In this document: in pieces, positions 35,855 to 44,858 of the stretch
Numbering within the stretch: the stretch's first letter is position 1
Layout: every line of letters begins with the position of its first letter
Notes under the pieces: model-generated
Told to the model about the DNA's origin: nothing
The model's input: only the letters and a program-made list of their open reading frames with translations
The model's database searches: none
Program-made: the position numbers and the translations under genes
Source of the DNA: an uncultured Bacteroides sp.
GTDB lineage: Bacteria; Bacteroidota; Bacteroidia; Bacteroidales; Bacteroidaceae
NCBI GenBank assembly: GCA_944320295.1
Contig: CALUGY010000078.1
Location: 24,557-88,556 of the forward strand
DNA: 64,000 nt
Direction: 5' to 3'

Positions 35855-37093
35855 TTACAACCGGCTTTTGTATAACTGGGCCATCACCTTTTGGTAGCGG
35901 TTCTCCAGTTGTAGCAGGTTAGCCTTGCTCTGGTAGATGACAGCGACTTCCACGAAATACTCTATCATGCTGATTTGTCCCCCGTCAAGGGCCTGGCGCA
36001 ACAGTTCGAGGTCTCGCTGCGAGGCAAGTGTCTGCTTGTATTCTTCAATGGAAGCGTGCAGGTTGCGCGCCTCGTCATACAGTTGCCACAAGGCGGATGA
36101 GGCTTGCAGGCGCGCGTTGCTGCTGAGCAGTTCCGTGCCCAAGGCCTGCACTTTGGCCGTCTTTACCTTGGTACGGTTCTCGAACAAGGGGAAGGAAAAC
36201 CCTACGACAATACCGTTCAGCGGGTGGCGCGTCTCGGTGTTTCGCCGGTAGCCCAATTCCAGTTTGGGTAGCCATCCCTGCTTGCTGATGCTTATTTGGC
36301 GGCGGTCGGCCTGGCGTTGGTTCTCCATGGCTTGCAGCGCGGGGTCGGCGGCCAGCAGTTCGGGGCACACGGCGGCGAAGTCAGCGGGCAGGGGCACGGG
36401 GGTATAATCCGTGAGACCCAGCGCGGCAGGGCCAGGAAGCTGTCCTTCCATGGGCGGACGGCCCGGTGCAAGCGGTTCGCCGCCGTTCAGCACGGACAGC
36501 TCTTGCAGTTTGGCATGCAGGGCGGAGGCATTGTTGCGCGCTTCGGTCCGCACGTTCAGCAGCTCAAGACGGATTTTGTTGGTCTCAAGAGACGAGGCGT
36601 CGCCTGTAGCAAGGCGGCGTTCGTACAGCTCGGCCAGTTGTTCGGCTTGGTGCAGGCGTTCGTCGAGCAACTGTTGCATGTTGTGGTAGAGCACGATGTC
36701 AAGGCACACTTCCTTGGCTTGGAGTAAGATGTCCTGCCGTTTCGCGGCGGTTTGTGCGTCGATGGCCAGCCGTTGCGTACGTCCTTGGCGGGCACGCGCG
36801 CCATACAAGGTGGGAAAGTCGAAACCTTGCGAGATGACCAGTTCGCCCACGGTGATGTTCTTGTCGTCCGAGTCCCACAGATGCGAATAAGACAGCGTTG
36901 GGTCGGGCAAATTGTTGGCAGCTTGTGTTTCCAGCTTTTGCGCGTCGGCTTGGTTGTGTTGCGCCTGCAAAGTCCGGTTGTTTGTCTCTATCTGGCGGAG
37001 CATGGCATCCAGGCCTTCTTGCGCCTGTGCTCCCACGGCGAAGGTAATTCCTGTGAGGAGCATTGCTATGCGGTGTTTACTGAATATATTCAT
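35855..37093 (-). CDS. TolC-family outer-membrane efflux protein (CzcC/CusC-like)
   Basis: 412 residues with a signal peptide (ending GAQAQ) and the two long helical repeats of outer-membrane efflux proteins; the segments TLQAQHNQADAQKLETQAANNLPDPTLSYSH and GWLPKLELGYRRNTETRHPLNGIVVGFSFPLFENRTKV are typical. It is the last gene of the metal-efflux operon, 75 bp after the RND gene. It forms the outer-membrane duct of the tripartite pump. Confidence 0.92.
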   Translation of the reverse strand: MNIFSKHRIAMLLTGITFAVGAQAQEGLDAMLRQIETNNRTLQAQHNQADAQKLETQAANNLPDPTLSYSHLWDSDDKNITVGELVISQGFDFPTLYGARARQGRTQRLAIDAQTAAKRQDILLQAKEVCLDIVLYHNMQQLLDERLHQAEQLAELYERRLATGDASSLETNKIRLELLNVRTEARNNASALHAKLQELSVLNGGEPLAPGRPPMEGQLPGPAALGLTDYTPVPLPADFAAVCPELLAADPALQAMENQRQADRRQISISKQGWLPKLELGYRRNTETRHPLNGIVVGFSFPLFENRTKVKTAKVQALGTELLSSNARLQASSALWQLYDEARNLHASIEEYKQTLASQRDLELLRQALDGGQISMIEYFVEVAVIYQSKANLLQLENRYQKVMAQLYKSRL

Positions 37094-37168
37094 AATCTCT
37101 CTTTAGTTTCTGTATGATATATATAATGTATAGGGGGAAGCGAGGCATGCCGCGCCTCCCGCCTATGG

Positions 37169-40100
37169 TTATAGTGAGTGTCCCTCATTGCCTGCGGGTA
37201 CACTTACGGCACGTTTGCCGGAGTGCATGTACAGGTAGACAATGGGAATGATAAACCCGTTGAGGAACGTGGATGTGAGCAGTCCACCCAATATCACCTT
37301 GGCCATGGGGCTTTGTATCTCGTTGCCGGGCAAGTCGCCTCCCACGGCCAGCGGCACGAGTGCCAGCGCGCTTGAAAGGGCTGTCATCAGGATGGGGTTC
37401 AGACGGTCCAGCGAACCACGCATCACGCTTTCACGTACGCCCATTCCCTCTTCTTGCTGTAGGTAGTTGTAATGGCTTATGAGCAACATGCCGTTGCGCG
37501 TGGCGATACCGAACAGCGAGATGAAACCAATGATGGCCGGAATGCTGACCTCACCCGTGGTCATCAGCAGCGCGAACACGCCGCCTATGAGGGCCAATGG
37601 CAGGTTGAGCAGCACGATGGCACTCTCCTTCGCGTTGCGGAACTCGTTGTACAGCAAGAGGAATATGACCATGATGGAGAGCAACGAGGTGAGCAACAGC
37701 GTGCGGCTGGCCGCCTGCTCGCTTTCGAACTGGCCACCATATTCCACATGGTAGCCTTCGGGCAGAGTGATGTCCTCGTCCACTTTTGCACGTATGTCGT
37801 TTACCGTACTTCGTAGGTCGCGACCGGCCACGTTGGCCGATATGACGATCTTTCGTTTCACATTCTCACGGCTCACGCTGTTCGGTCCGCTGGCGGAGCG
37901 GATATCTGCCAACGAAGCCAGCGGCACGCACGAACCGTCGCCCAAACCCGTATCGACCATCATGTCGCGCAGGCGTTCCATGCTGTCGTGCAAGTCATGG
38001 CGGGCACGTACAACGAGGTCGAAGCGTCGCCCTTCTTTGTATACTTCGGCCACAGCTTCCCCTACCAGGCACACGTTAATATATTCGTTGAATTGCGGCA
38101 TGGTGATGCCGTAGCGTGCCAGTACCTCCCGGCGGGGAGTGATGACCAGTTGGGGCCGATCAATCTGTTGCTCCACCATGAGGTCAGCTACGCCATCGAT
38201 GGGGGCTATGGCATCACGTATCTCGTTTGCCAACATGTACATGCGGGTCAGGTCGTCGCCAAAGAGCTTGATTGCAATGTTAGCCTGTGTGCCCGACAGC
38301 ATGGCATCTATGCGGTGGCTGATGGGTTGGCCTATCTCTATGTTGGCTCCCGTGATGGTGGAGAGTTTGGCGCGTACTTCGGCCGTGAGTTCTTCGCGCG
38401 AGCGTCCGGCAAGTTCGAACGGGGCTTCAATCTCGCTGACGTTTACGCCCAATGCGTGCTCGTCCAGTTCCGCACGGCCTGTCTTCCGGGCTACAGTCTG
38501 TATCTCTGGGATGCCGAGCAGAAGCATTTCGGCTCGGCGACCTATGCTGTCGCTCTCGTCGAGGGATACGCCGGGCAACGTAGACACGTTGATAGTGAAC
38601 GAACCTTCGTTGAATGGCGGCAGGAAAGAGCGTCCCAGCGTGAAGAACAGGCCCAACGCGGTGACGAACAACACCAGCGTACAGCCCATCACCCAGCCTC
38701 GGTGTATCAGGGCTTTCTCCAAGAGGGTGGCGTAGACCTTCTTCAAGGCCGCGGCCACACGCGATTCGCCGGTATGTGTTTCATTGTGGGAGGTATTTTG
38801 CTTCAGCTTCTTGCCGACCGGCAGATATGAGCAGAGCACGGGCGTTACCGTAAGGGCTACCAGCGTGGAGGCCGCAAGAGCCGTGATGAAGGCTACGCCG
38901 AGCGGAACGAGCATGCGTCCCTCCATTCCGCTCAAGAAGAACAACGGCACGAAGCTGACGATGATGATGAGCGTGGAGTTTAGTATCGGCATGCGTACCT
39001 CGCGCGATGCGCGGAACACTACTTCGAGCATGGGAAGCCGTTCTTCCGCAGGAAGACGCAGGTTCTCATGCAATCGGCGGTAGACGTTCTCCACATCGAC
39101 GATGGCATCGTCTACCAACGACCCGATGGCGATGGCCATGCCGCCCAAACTCATGGTATTGATGGTGAGTCCCATGTAGTGCAGCACCAGCAGCGACGCG
39201 AGCAGCGAGAGCGGGAGCGTGACTAATGAGATGAGCGTAGTGCGCACGTTGGCCAAGAACAGGAAGAGCACGATGACCACGAATATACCCCCTTCGAACA
39301 AAGACTTCTGTACGTTGTTTATGGAGCTTTCAATGAAGCGGCTTTGCCGGAAGATGTCGGTGGAGACGTGCACGTCGGCGGGCAGGTTCTTGCTTAAGTC
39401 GGCCAGCGCGGCTTCCAGCTTCCCTGTCAGTTCGAGCGTGCTGGTGGCCGGCTGTTTCGTCACAGTAAGCAGCACGGCCGGTTTCCCCCTTTCCGAGGCA
39501 GTTCCCAGCTTCGGCGTACGGGCCGTGATGCCTATGTCGGCCACATCGCCGAGCAACACCGGTGTTCCTCCCGGTGTGTTGGGAGCCTTGACCACGGCGC
39601 GTCCCATTTCCCCGGCTTGGTCTGTGGCCGTCAGCCCGCGCACTATGTACTCGTTGCCCCACTCATACAGCACTCCGCCGTTGGCGTTGAGGTTCATGCC
39701 GCGCGTGGCTTCCAGCACTTGGCTGAGCGTTACTCCGCGTTGCTGCATGCGTCTTGGGTCGATTTCCACCCTGTATTCTTTGATGTCGCCGCCCAGCACG
39801 GCCACTTGCGCCACACCTCCGGTGGAGAGCAGGCGAGGACGTATGGTCCAGTCGGCCAACGTGCGCAGGTCGAGCATCGAAGTAGAGTCGGCGGTCAGTC
39901 CCACTATAAGCATTTCGCCCAGTATGGACGATTGCGGGCCGATGGTGGGAGTGCCCACGCCTTGTGGCAACGCGTCGCCTAGGGCGGCGAGCTTCTCGCT
40001 CACGATTTGCCGCGCGAGATAGATGTCGGTGTCCCAATCGAACTCCACCCAGACCACGCTGAATCCGTGGGTAGACGTAGAGCGTACGCGTCGTACTCCG

Positions 40101-40330
40101 GTAGCCCCGTTTACGGCGGTCTCCACGGGGAAGGTGACAAGTTGTTCCACCTCTTCGGTGGCCATGCCGCCCGCTTCGGTCATCACCACGACGGTTGGCG
40201 CGTTCAGGTCGGGGAACACGTCTACCTCGGTGTGCATCGCCGTGTAGCTTCCCCCGATGAGCAGCAGCATGGATGCCACCAGTACCAGCAGGCGGTTGTG
40301 CAGGGAAAAGTGTATTATCTTGTTAAGCAT
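37169..40330 (-). CDS. Heavy-metal efflux RND transporter (CusA/CzcA family)
   Basis: 1053 residues, the full HME-RND size, with twelve membrane helices and two large periplasmic loops. N-terminal FSLHNRLLVLVASMLLLIGGSYTAM and HTEVDVFPDLNAPTVVVMTEAGGMATEEVEQLVTFPVE are diagnostic. The helix-4 motif reads GMAIAIGSLVDDAIVDVENVYRRL; it lacks the first aspartate of the CzcA-type DFGxxVD motif and looks nearer to the copper/silver CusA version. The metal remains uncertain. It is followed by the TolC gene and preceded by the adaptor gene. Confidence 0.93.
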   Translation of the reverse strand: MLNKIIHFSLHNRLLVLVASMLLLIGGSYTAMHTEVDVFPDLNAPTVVVMTEAGGMATEEVEQLVTFPVETAVNGATGVRRVRSTSTHGFSVVWVEFDWDTDIYLARQIVSEKLAALGDALPQGVGTPTIGPQSSILGEMLIVGLTADSTSMLDLRTLADWTIRPRLLSTGGVAQVAVLGGDIKEYRVEIDPRRMQQRGVTLSQVLEATRGMNLNANGGVLYEWGNEYIVRGLTATDQAGEMGRAVVKAPNTPGGTPVLLGDVADIGITARTPKLGTASERGKPAVLLTVTKQPATSTLELTGKLEAALADLSKNLPADVHVSTDIFRQSRFIESSINNVQKSLFEGGIFVVIVLFLFLANVRTTLISLVTLPLSLLASLLVLHYMGLTINTMSLGGMAIAIGSLVDDAIVDVENVYRRLHENLRLPAEERLPMLEVVFRASREVRMPILNSTLIIIVSFVPLFFLSGMEGRMLVPLGVAFITALAASTLVALTVTPVLCSYLPVGKKLKQNTSHNETHTGESRVAAALKKVYATLLEKALIHRGWVMGCTLVLFVTALGLFFTLGRSFLPPFNEGSFTINVSTLPGVSLDESDSIGRRAEMLLLGIPEIQTVARKTGRAELDEHALGVNVSEIEAPFELAGRSREELTAEVRAKLSTITGANIEIGQPISHRIDAMLSGTQANIAIKLFGDDLTRMYMLANEIRDAIAPIDGVADLMVEQQIDRPQLVITPRREVLARYGITMPQFNEYINVCLVGEAVAEVYKEGRRFDLVVRARHDLHDSMERLRDMMVDTGLGDGSCVPLASLADIRSASGPNSVSRENVKRKIVISANVAGRDLRSTVNDIRAKVDEDITLPEGYHVEYGGQFESEQAASRTLLLTSLLSIMVIFLLLYNEFRNAKESAIVLLNLPLALIGGVFALLMTTGEVSIPAIIGFISLFGIATRNGMLLISHYNYLQQEEGMGVRESVMRGSLDRLNPILMTALSSALALVPLAVGGDLPGNEIQSPMAKVILGGLLTSTFLNGFIIPIVYLYMHSGKRAVSVPAGNEGHSL

Positions 40331-40351
40331 GACTGTTTCCTCCTCCCTTGC

Positions 40352-41566
40352 TTAGTGTTCGTGCGTATGTGCCGGGATGGCGTTGGATGCCGATGCCAGT
40401 TTCACTTGATATGCCCCGCGCGTCACGATGCGGTCTCCTTCTTTCACTCCGGAGAGCACCAGCACCTTGGCACCATCGCTTCCGCCCGTGGTGACGGGTT
40501 GCTTTTCGTAGCATTCCTCGTCCAGTTGGCGATATACGTAGAAGTTGCCTTGTTCTTCCGTCAAGGCTTCGCGCGGCAATGTTATTACGTCTTTTATGGG
40601 TTCTCCCAGCAAGTACACTTCGACGAACGAGCCGGGCACGATGTCGCCCCGGTTCTCCAGTTCGAACGTTACCGGCACGTATCCGCTTGCGTCTCCGGCC
40701 GCTTTGCCGTATGACAGGAGGCGTCCGCCGAGGCCGCTTACGCTATAGACCTTATTATTATATGTAGTACAGAAGTTGGCGTCGGCGATGCGGGACAGTT
40801 CGGCGTAATGCCGCTCGGCCACGTCGGCACGAAGGAAGAGTTTCCTGTTGCGGGTTATGGTGACCAAAGGTTGCCCTACGCTTACGTAGTCGCCTTCTTT
40901 TACCAGCAGGTTTTTCACATATCCGGCCATGGGCGACATCACTTGCAGGCCACCGGGTATTTCGCCTTTCGCTATGGCCTCATAAGCTATGCGGGCATTT
41001 TCATAAGCCTGCTTGGCGCGGGCCAGTTCCTTTTCGCTCACGATGCGGCTTTCCGAGAGTTTCTGCATGCGCTCGTATTCCTGTTTGCTCACTTCGTATT
41101 CCACACGGGCCTTTTCTACTGGGTCTCCCTCGGCAATTTTGTCGGACGACAGGACGAGCAGCGGCGCATTCTCGGCCACACGCATTCCTTCCGTCACTTG
41201 GCGGGTAAACGACACCACGCCGCTTACTGGTGCTACGGCCACCCGTTCATCACCTTGTGCGGCGGTCACCTGCCCGCCGGTGCGTATCACTTGGCAGAAG
41301 TCTTCCCGTTCGATAATGCGGGCTTCCACGCCTGCGGCTTTTGCTTTTTCCGCCGACAGTACTATTTCGTTGCCCTTGGCGGTGTGGTCGTGGGCTTCTG
41401 CGTGTGCATGTCTTTCTTCGGCCTCGCTATGGCCTGAGTGGTCTTCTTCTCCGTGGTTGTGTACTTCGGACTGGTGGTCATGCCCGTCGGCCTCGTGGCC
41501 GGAGTGGTTGTTGCAGGCGGCCAGCATGAATAGCAGCGCGGACGCCATGAAAATGTATTTTCTCAT
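40352..41566 (-). CDS. Periplasmic adaptor lipoprotein of the metal efflux pump (CusB/CzcB-like), His-rich N terminus
   Basis: 404 residues. Lipoprotein signal with lipobox LAACN, then a stretch of about 45 residues extremely rich in His, Asp and Glu (HSGHEADGHDHQSEVHNHG... HAHAEAHDH), a likely metal-binding tail, then the adaptor core (QVTAAQGDERVAVAPVSGVVSF, MSPMAGYVKNLLVKEGDYVSVGQPL). It links the RND pump to TolC and may hand metal to the pump. The start at 41566 (MRKYIFMAS) is fixed by the signal peptide. Its stop is 22 bases before the RND start. Confidence 0.93.
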   Translation of the reverse strand: MRKYIFMASALLFMLAACNNHSGHEADGHDHQSEVHNHGEEDHSGHSEAEERHAHAEAHDHTAKGNEIVLSAEKAKAAGVEARIIEREDFCQVIRTGGQVTAAQGDERVAVAPVSGVVSFTRQVTEGMRVAENAPLLVLSSDKIAEGDPVEKARVEYEVSKQEYERMQKLSESRIVSEKELARAKQAYENARIAYEAIAKGEIPGGLQVMSPMAGYVKNLLVKEGDYVSVGQPLVTITRNRKLFLRADVAERHYAELSRIADANFCTTYNNKVYSVSGLGGRLLSYGKAAGDASGYVPVTFELENRGDIVPGSFVEVYLLGEPIKDVITLPREALTEEQGNFYVYRQLDEECYEKQPVTTGGSDGAKVLVLSGVKEGDRIVTRGAYQVKLASASNAIPAHTHEH

Positions 41567-41608
41567 GATGCGATATGTTTTTTGTTTTCTTTGTTTGTTT
41601 ATCCGGGT

Positions 41609-41617
41609 GCAAATGTA
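41609..41617 (-). promoter_or_regulatory. -7 element for the metal-efflux operon
   Basis: Reverse strand TACATTTGC, full consensus, 43 bases upstream of the adaptor start and downstream of the Cys/His-rich gene, so the pump genes may be transcribed from their own promoter. Confidence 0.55.
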
Positions 41618-41689
41618 GTCAGCAGCCATTGCAACCCGGTTGCAATGGCGTGTGGATACGGACAGGGCTGTGTGCGGAATCCGTATGGG

Positions 41690-42097
41690 TCAGGCTTGCT
41701 GGCAAGGGGGCGCACGCCGTCCTGCGGCATGGGCCGTATGCCTGTCGTGGAGGCTTTCTATGTAGAGATTGTGCGGTTGCGCCTGTGTGCAGGCCGCTGC
41801 CTGCGGCATGGCGGTTACCGCCAAGAAGAATAGGATGTCTGTATATGCAATGTCGTGCGCGGCTGTGTGGCTCTTTGCCGTATTGATTTCCGTGAATTCC
41901 TGCATGGCCACGCAGGCGGTTCCGTTGCAGGCATGGTTCTTGTCCTGTGCGGACGAGTGGCCGCAGCATTCGCTTGTCATGTCGTTCTTCATGCAAGGCA
42001 GGCCGTTCTGGTGGTGATGATGGGGAATGGCAGGCATGGCCAGCATCATGATGCCGGCAACGAGCAACAGGTATGCGATGCGCCTTGTTTTTTCCAT
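41690..42097 (-). CDS. Small Cys/His-rich exported protein linked to the metal pump (DUF6769-like)
   Basis: 135 residues. One N-terminal hydrophobic segment (YLLLVAGIMMLAMPAIP), then HHHHQNGLPCMKNDMTSECCGHSSAQDKNHACNGTACV with many Cys and His. A potential metal-binding periplasmic protein. A second hydrophobic segment (TDILFFLAVTAMPQAAAC) and a His-rich tail follow. Its position just upstream of a heavy-metal efflux operon suggests a metal chaperone or sensor; that is inference. In Bacteroides such proteins are grouped, as I recall, in DUF6769. Confidence 0.75.
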   Translation of the reverse strand: MEKTRRIAYLLLVAGIMMLAMPAIPHHHHQNGLPCMKNDMTSECCGHSSAQDKNHACNGTACVAMQEFTEINTAKSHTAAHDIAYTDILFFLAVTAMPQAAACTQAQPHNLYIESLHDRHTAHAAGRRAPPCQQA

Positions 42098-42135
42098 CTT
42101 CTGTCAGTATGCGGGAAGAATCTCCTTTAGCGGCC

Positions 42136-42144
42136 ACAAATATA
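42136..42144 (-). promoter_or_regulatory. -7 element for the Cys/His-rich gene
   Basis: Reverse strand TATATTTGT, one base from TAnnTTTGc, 38 bases upstream of the start. Confidence 0.5.
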
Positions 42145-42205
42145 GTGATTGGCCATGTCCCGTCCAAATATGTGCGGGGTTTTATGCGGATGTGTGTCGG
42201 GTGAT

Positions 42206-42293
42206 TGTTCCCTACATGTTCCGCTCTTGCTCGCAACGTGTACGGGACGCGCTTGCAACACGTTCGGGACGCGCTCGCAACGTGTCGCGCCTA
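42206..42293. repeat. 22-bp dyad array A6 (four units)
   Basis: Units start at 42206, 42228, 42250 and 42272; cores TACATGTT, AACGTGTA, AACACGTT, AACGTGTC. The conserved flank is on the right (reverse strand AATATTCAAGCC... GGCGCGAC, about 42294-42312). The 353-bp region 42098-42450 also holds the Cys/His-gene promoter and the hsp20 terminator. Confidence 0.85.
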
Positions 42294-42347
42294 TGGCTTG
42301 AATATTAGGCGGTTGTACTGCATTCGGGTAGGGGATGTGCAGACATG

Positions 42348-42405
42348 AAAAAAGCGTGTGTCCCACGCTGTGTGGAGGTAATTCCTCCCTAGCGGGAACA
42401 CACGC
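42348..42405 (-). terminator. Intrinsic terminator of the hsp20 gene
   Basis: Stem GCGTGTGTTCCC / GGGACACACGC (one unpaired base) with a long loop that itself folds (GGAGG / CCTCC), followed on the reverse strand by TTTTTT. About 45 bases after the hsp20 stop. A smaller hairpin ACCGGC / GCCGGT lies between. Confidence 0.8.
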
Positions 42406-42450
42406 CATGTAGTGCGGCACTTACCGGCGGCAAAGCCGGTTCGTCCTTTT

Positions 42451-42888
42451 TTAGTGTATTTCAATTACACGGTTTACCTTTGCTTTCTCTTCGGGCATGT
42501 GCTTAGGCAACTCAATGGTCAGTACACCATCGTTGACGTTGGCGTTGATTTTGTCTTTTTCCACATCGTCCGGCAGGATCAAGCTCTGTTGGAACTTGGT
42601 GTACGAGAACTCGCGGCGCAGATAACGCTTGTTAGCCTTGTCTTCGTCTTTGGTCTCGTTCTTCTTTTCCATGCTTATCACCAACTCGTTGTTTTCACTC
42701 AAGTGGATGTTGAAGTCGTCCTTCGTCATGCCCGGGGCTGCAAGTTCTACCTTGTAATCCTTGTCGCTCTCAATGACGTTGATTGCAGGTGCCGTAGCAT
42801 TGGCCCTTACCATCCAGTCATTGTCGAAGAAGTCGTTGAAAATACTCGGTAACCAGTTCTGATTGTAGTTTCTTTTAGTCGGCATCAT
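42451..42888 (-). CDS. Small heat-shock protein (Hsp20/alpha-crystallin)
   Basis: 145 residues. Alpha-crystallin domain at about 40-130 (YKVELAAPGMTKDDFNIHLSENNELVISMEKK, REFSYTKFQQSLILPDDVEKDKINANVNDGVLTIELPK) ending with the IEI-like C-terminal motif (NRVIEIH). ATP-independent chaperone. Starts with two ATG codons (42888 or 42885). Single-gene unit with its own terminator; no TAnnTTTG element is obvious upstream, consistent with another mode of regulation. Confidence 0.94.
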   Translation of the reverse strand: MMPTKRNYNQNWLPSIFNDFFDNDWMVRANATAPAINVIESDKDYKVELAAPGMTKDDFNIHLSENNELVISMEKKNETKDEDKANKRYLRREFSYTKFQQSLILPDDVEKDKINANVNDGVLTIELPKHMPEEKAKVNRVIEIH

Positions 42889-43350
42889 AGTTGTAATCTC
42901 CTATTTTTAATTGTTGTACATATTATAAATTTCATTTTCGCCTCTTCCGCGTCTCCGCTTCCGAAGTTCGCCATACTTATTGCAAAGCATGTGCCCCGGG
43001 CGGGGATGCTGTCAAAATGTGCGCGCCTTTTAAACCAATGCAAGCTATTTTAAGCGAGGAGGCTGCGTTTTTTCACTTCAGTAATTTTTGTTAGCCTATC
43101 TGCAGGAGGACTGGTATGGGACATGAAGACAAACTGTCCGAATATCGGAAAAATCGTCACTCCCCGCGCCATATTCCCCGTATTTGTACGAAGTCGGGTG
43201 CAAATGACGTTTTAGTATTAAAAAAACAAAATATAATCCTTCTTGGTGCGTGCCATGAAAAATATTCCTATATTTGCAATGTCTGTTGCTGACATTTTGT
43301 ATCCGGCGGCAGATATTAACCCGAGTGTCGTTCTTTAAAAAAGAAATATC
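42889..43350. other. 462-bp region between divergent hsp20 and gdhA
   Basis: A/T-rich next to both genes; I see no open frame, array or tRNA. The only recognisable signal is the gdhA -7 at 43269. A G/C-rich stretch with a GCCCCGGGCGGGG palindrome sits at about 42991-43005. Confidence 0.5.
43269..43277 (+). promoter_or_regulatory. -7 element for gdhA
   Basis: Forward TATATTTGC, full consensus, 73 bases before the ATG, leaving a leader of about 65 nt. Confidence 0.6.
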
Positions 43351-44688
43351 ATGAACATTGAGCGTATCATGGCCTCCTTGGAGGCTAAACATCCCGGCGA
43401 ATTGGAATATCTCCAAGCCGTGAAAGAAGTTCTTCTTTCTATCGAGGAAGTGTATAACCAACACCCCGAATTTGAAAAAGCAAAAATCATAGAACGTCTG
43501 GTGGAACCGGATCGTATCTTCACTTTCCGCGTCACATGGGTGGACGACAAAGGTGAAGTACAGACCAATCTGGGTTATCGCGTGCAGTTTAACAATGCCA
43601 TTGGCCCGTACAAGGGCGGTGTGCGTTTCCATGCTTCGGTCAACCTGTCCATCTTGAAGTTCCTTGGTTTTGAACAGACGTTTAAAAACGCGCTTACCAC
43701 CCTTCCGATGGGTGGCGCGAAAGGCGGTTCCGATTTCTCGCCACGTGGCAAGAGCGATGCTGAGATCATGCGTTTCTGCCAGGCATTCATGCTGGAGTTA
43801 TGGCGTCATGTCGGACCAGACATGGACGTTCCGGCCGGCGACATCGGTGTGGGCGGTCGCGAAGTGGGTTACATGTTCGGCATGTACAAGAAACTGACGC
43901 GTGAGTTTACGGGAACGTTTACCGGCAAGGGGTTGGAATTCGGCGGTTCGCTCATCCGTCCCGAGGCTACCGGCTTTGGCGGTTTGTACTTCGTAAAGCA
44001 AATGCTTGAGACCAAAGGTATCGACATCAAGGGCAAGACGGTTGCCATATCCGGCTTCGGCAATGTGGCATGGGGCGCGGCTACCAAAGCCACGCAGCTT
44101 GGTGCCAAGGTGGTTACCATTTCAGGCCCCGACGGTTATATTTACGACCCGGACGGAATCAGCGGCGAGAAGATAGACTACATGCTCGAACTTCGTGCTT
44201 CGGGCAACGATGTGGTGGAACCTTATGCCGAACAGTTCCCTGGCTCTACTTTCGTGCCGGGCAAACGTCCGTGGGAGGTCAAGGTGGATATCGCCTTGCC
44301 TTGTGCCACGCAAAACGAGTTGAACGGTGACGATGCCCGTCACTTGATAGACAATCAGGTGCTTTGCGTGGGCGAGATATCCAACATGGGCTGTACTCCC
44401 GAAGCTATCGACCTCTTCATAGAACACAAGATGATGTATGCTCCCGGCAAGGCCGTCAATGCGGGCGGTGTGGCCACCAGCGGACTGGAAATGTCACAAA
44501 ATGCCATGCATCTCAGCTGGAGTGCTGCCGAGGTGGACGAGAAACTGCACGGTATCATGCACGCCATTCATGCGCAATGCGTGAAGTATGGTACCGAGCC
44601 GGACGGATACATTAATTATGTAAAAGGCGCAAACATTGCAGGCTTCATGAAAGTGGCTCATGCAATGATGGGGCAGGGGATTGTTTAA
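43351..44688 (+). CDS. gdhA: NADP-specific glutamate dehydrogenase
   Basis: 445-residue hexameric-type GDH. Substrate region FNNAIGPYKGGVRFHASVNLSILKFLGFEQTFKNALTTLPMGGAKGGSDF with the catalytic lysine at about 124, then DVPAGDIGVGGREVGYMFG and the dinucleotide fold ISGFGNVAWGAATKATQLGAKV. Assimilates ammonium into glutamate. NADP preference is assumed from overall similarity to the 445-residue bacterial NADP enzymes. Confidence 0.96.
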   Translation: MNIERIMASLEAKHPGELEYLQAVKEVLLSIEEVYNQHPEFEKAKIIERLVEPDRIFTFRVTWVDDKGEVQTNLGYRVQFNNAIGPYKGGVRFHASVNLSILKFLGFEQTFKNALTTLPMGGAKGGSDFSPRGKSDAEIMRFCQAFMLELWRHVGPDMDVPAGDIGVGGREVGYMFGMYKKLTREFTGTFTGKGLEFGGSLIRPEATGFGGLYFVKQMLETKGIDIKGKTVAISGFGNVAWGAATKATQLGAKVVTISGPDGYIYDPDGISGEKIDYMLELRASGNDVVEPYAEQFPGSTFVPGKRPWEVKVDIALPCATQNELNGDDARHLIDNQVLCVGEISNMGCTPEAIDLFIEHKMMYAPGKAVNAGGVATSGLEMSQNAMHLSWSAAEVDEKLHGIMHAIHAQCVKYGTEPDGYINYVKGANIAGFMKVAHAMMGQGIV

Positions 44689-44727
44689 AGGAAACTTTGT
44701 TTAGTTGTATTTGTATTTGTGGTTTGT

Positions 44728-44766
44728 GCTGTCTGCGCCTGTGAAGGCCCGGACAGCTCTTTTTTT
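44728..44766 (+). terminator. Intrinsic terminator of gdhA
   Basis: Stem GCTGTC.GCGCC / GGCCCGGACAGC followed by TCTTTTTTT, 40 bases after the gdhA stop. Confidence 0.8.
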
Positions 44767-44858
44767 GTGCCTCCTCTTTGCGTTTTTTTATTTCACTTTC
44801 GGGAAAGTTTGTACAAAAATCCATTCCTTTGCATACAGAAAACATAAACAGCAAGGAA

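Noticed and set aside
42991-43005. GCCCCGGGCGGGG palindrome near hsp20 as a CIRCE heat-shock operator
   Set aside because: CIRCE is TTAGCACTC-N9-GAGTGCTAA; this G/C palindrome has no similarity.
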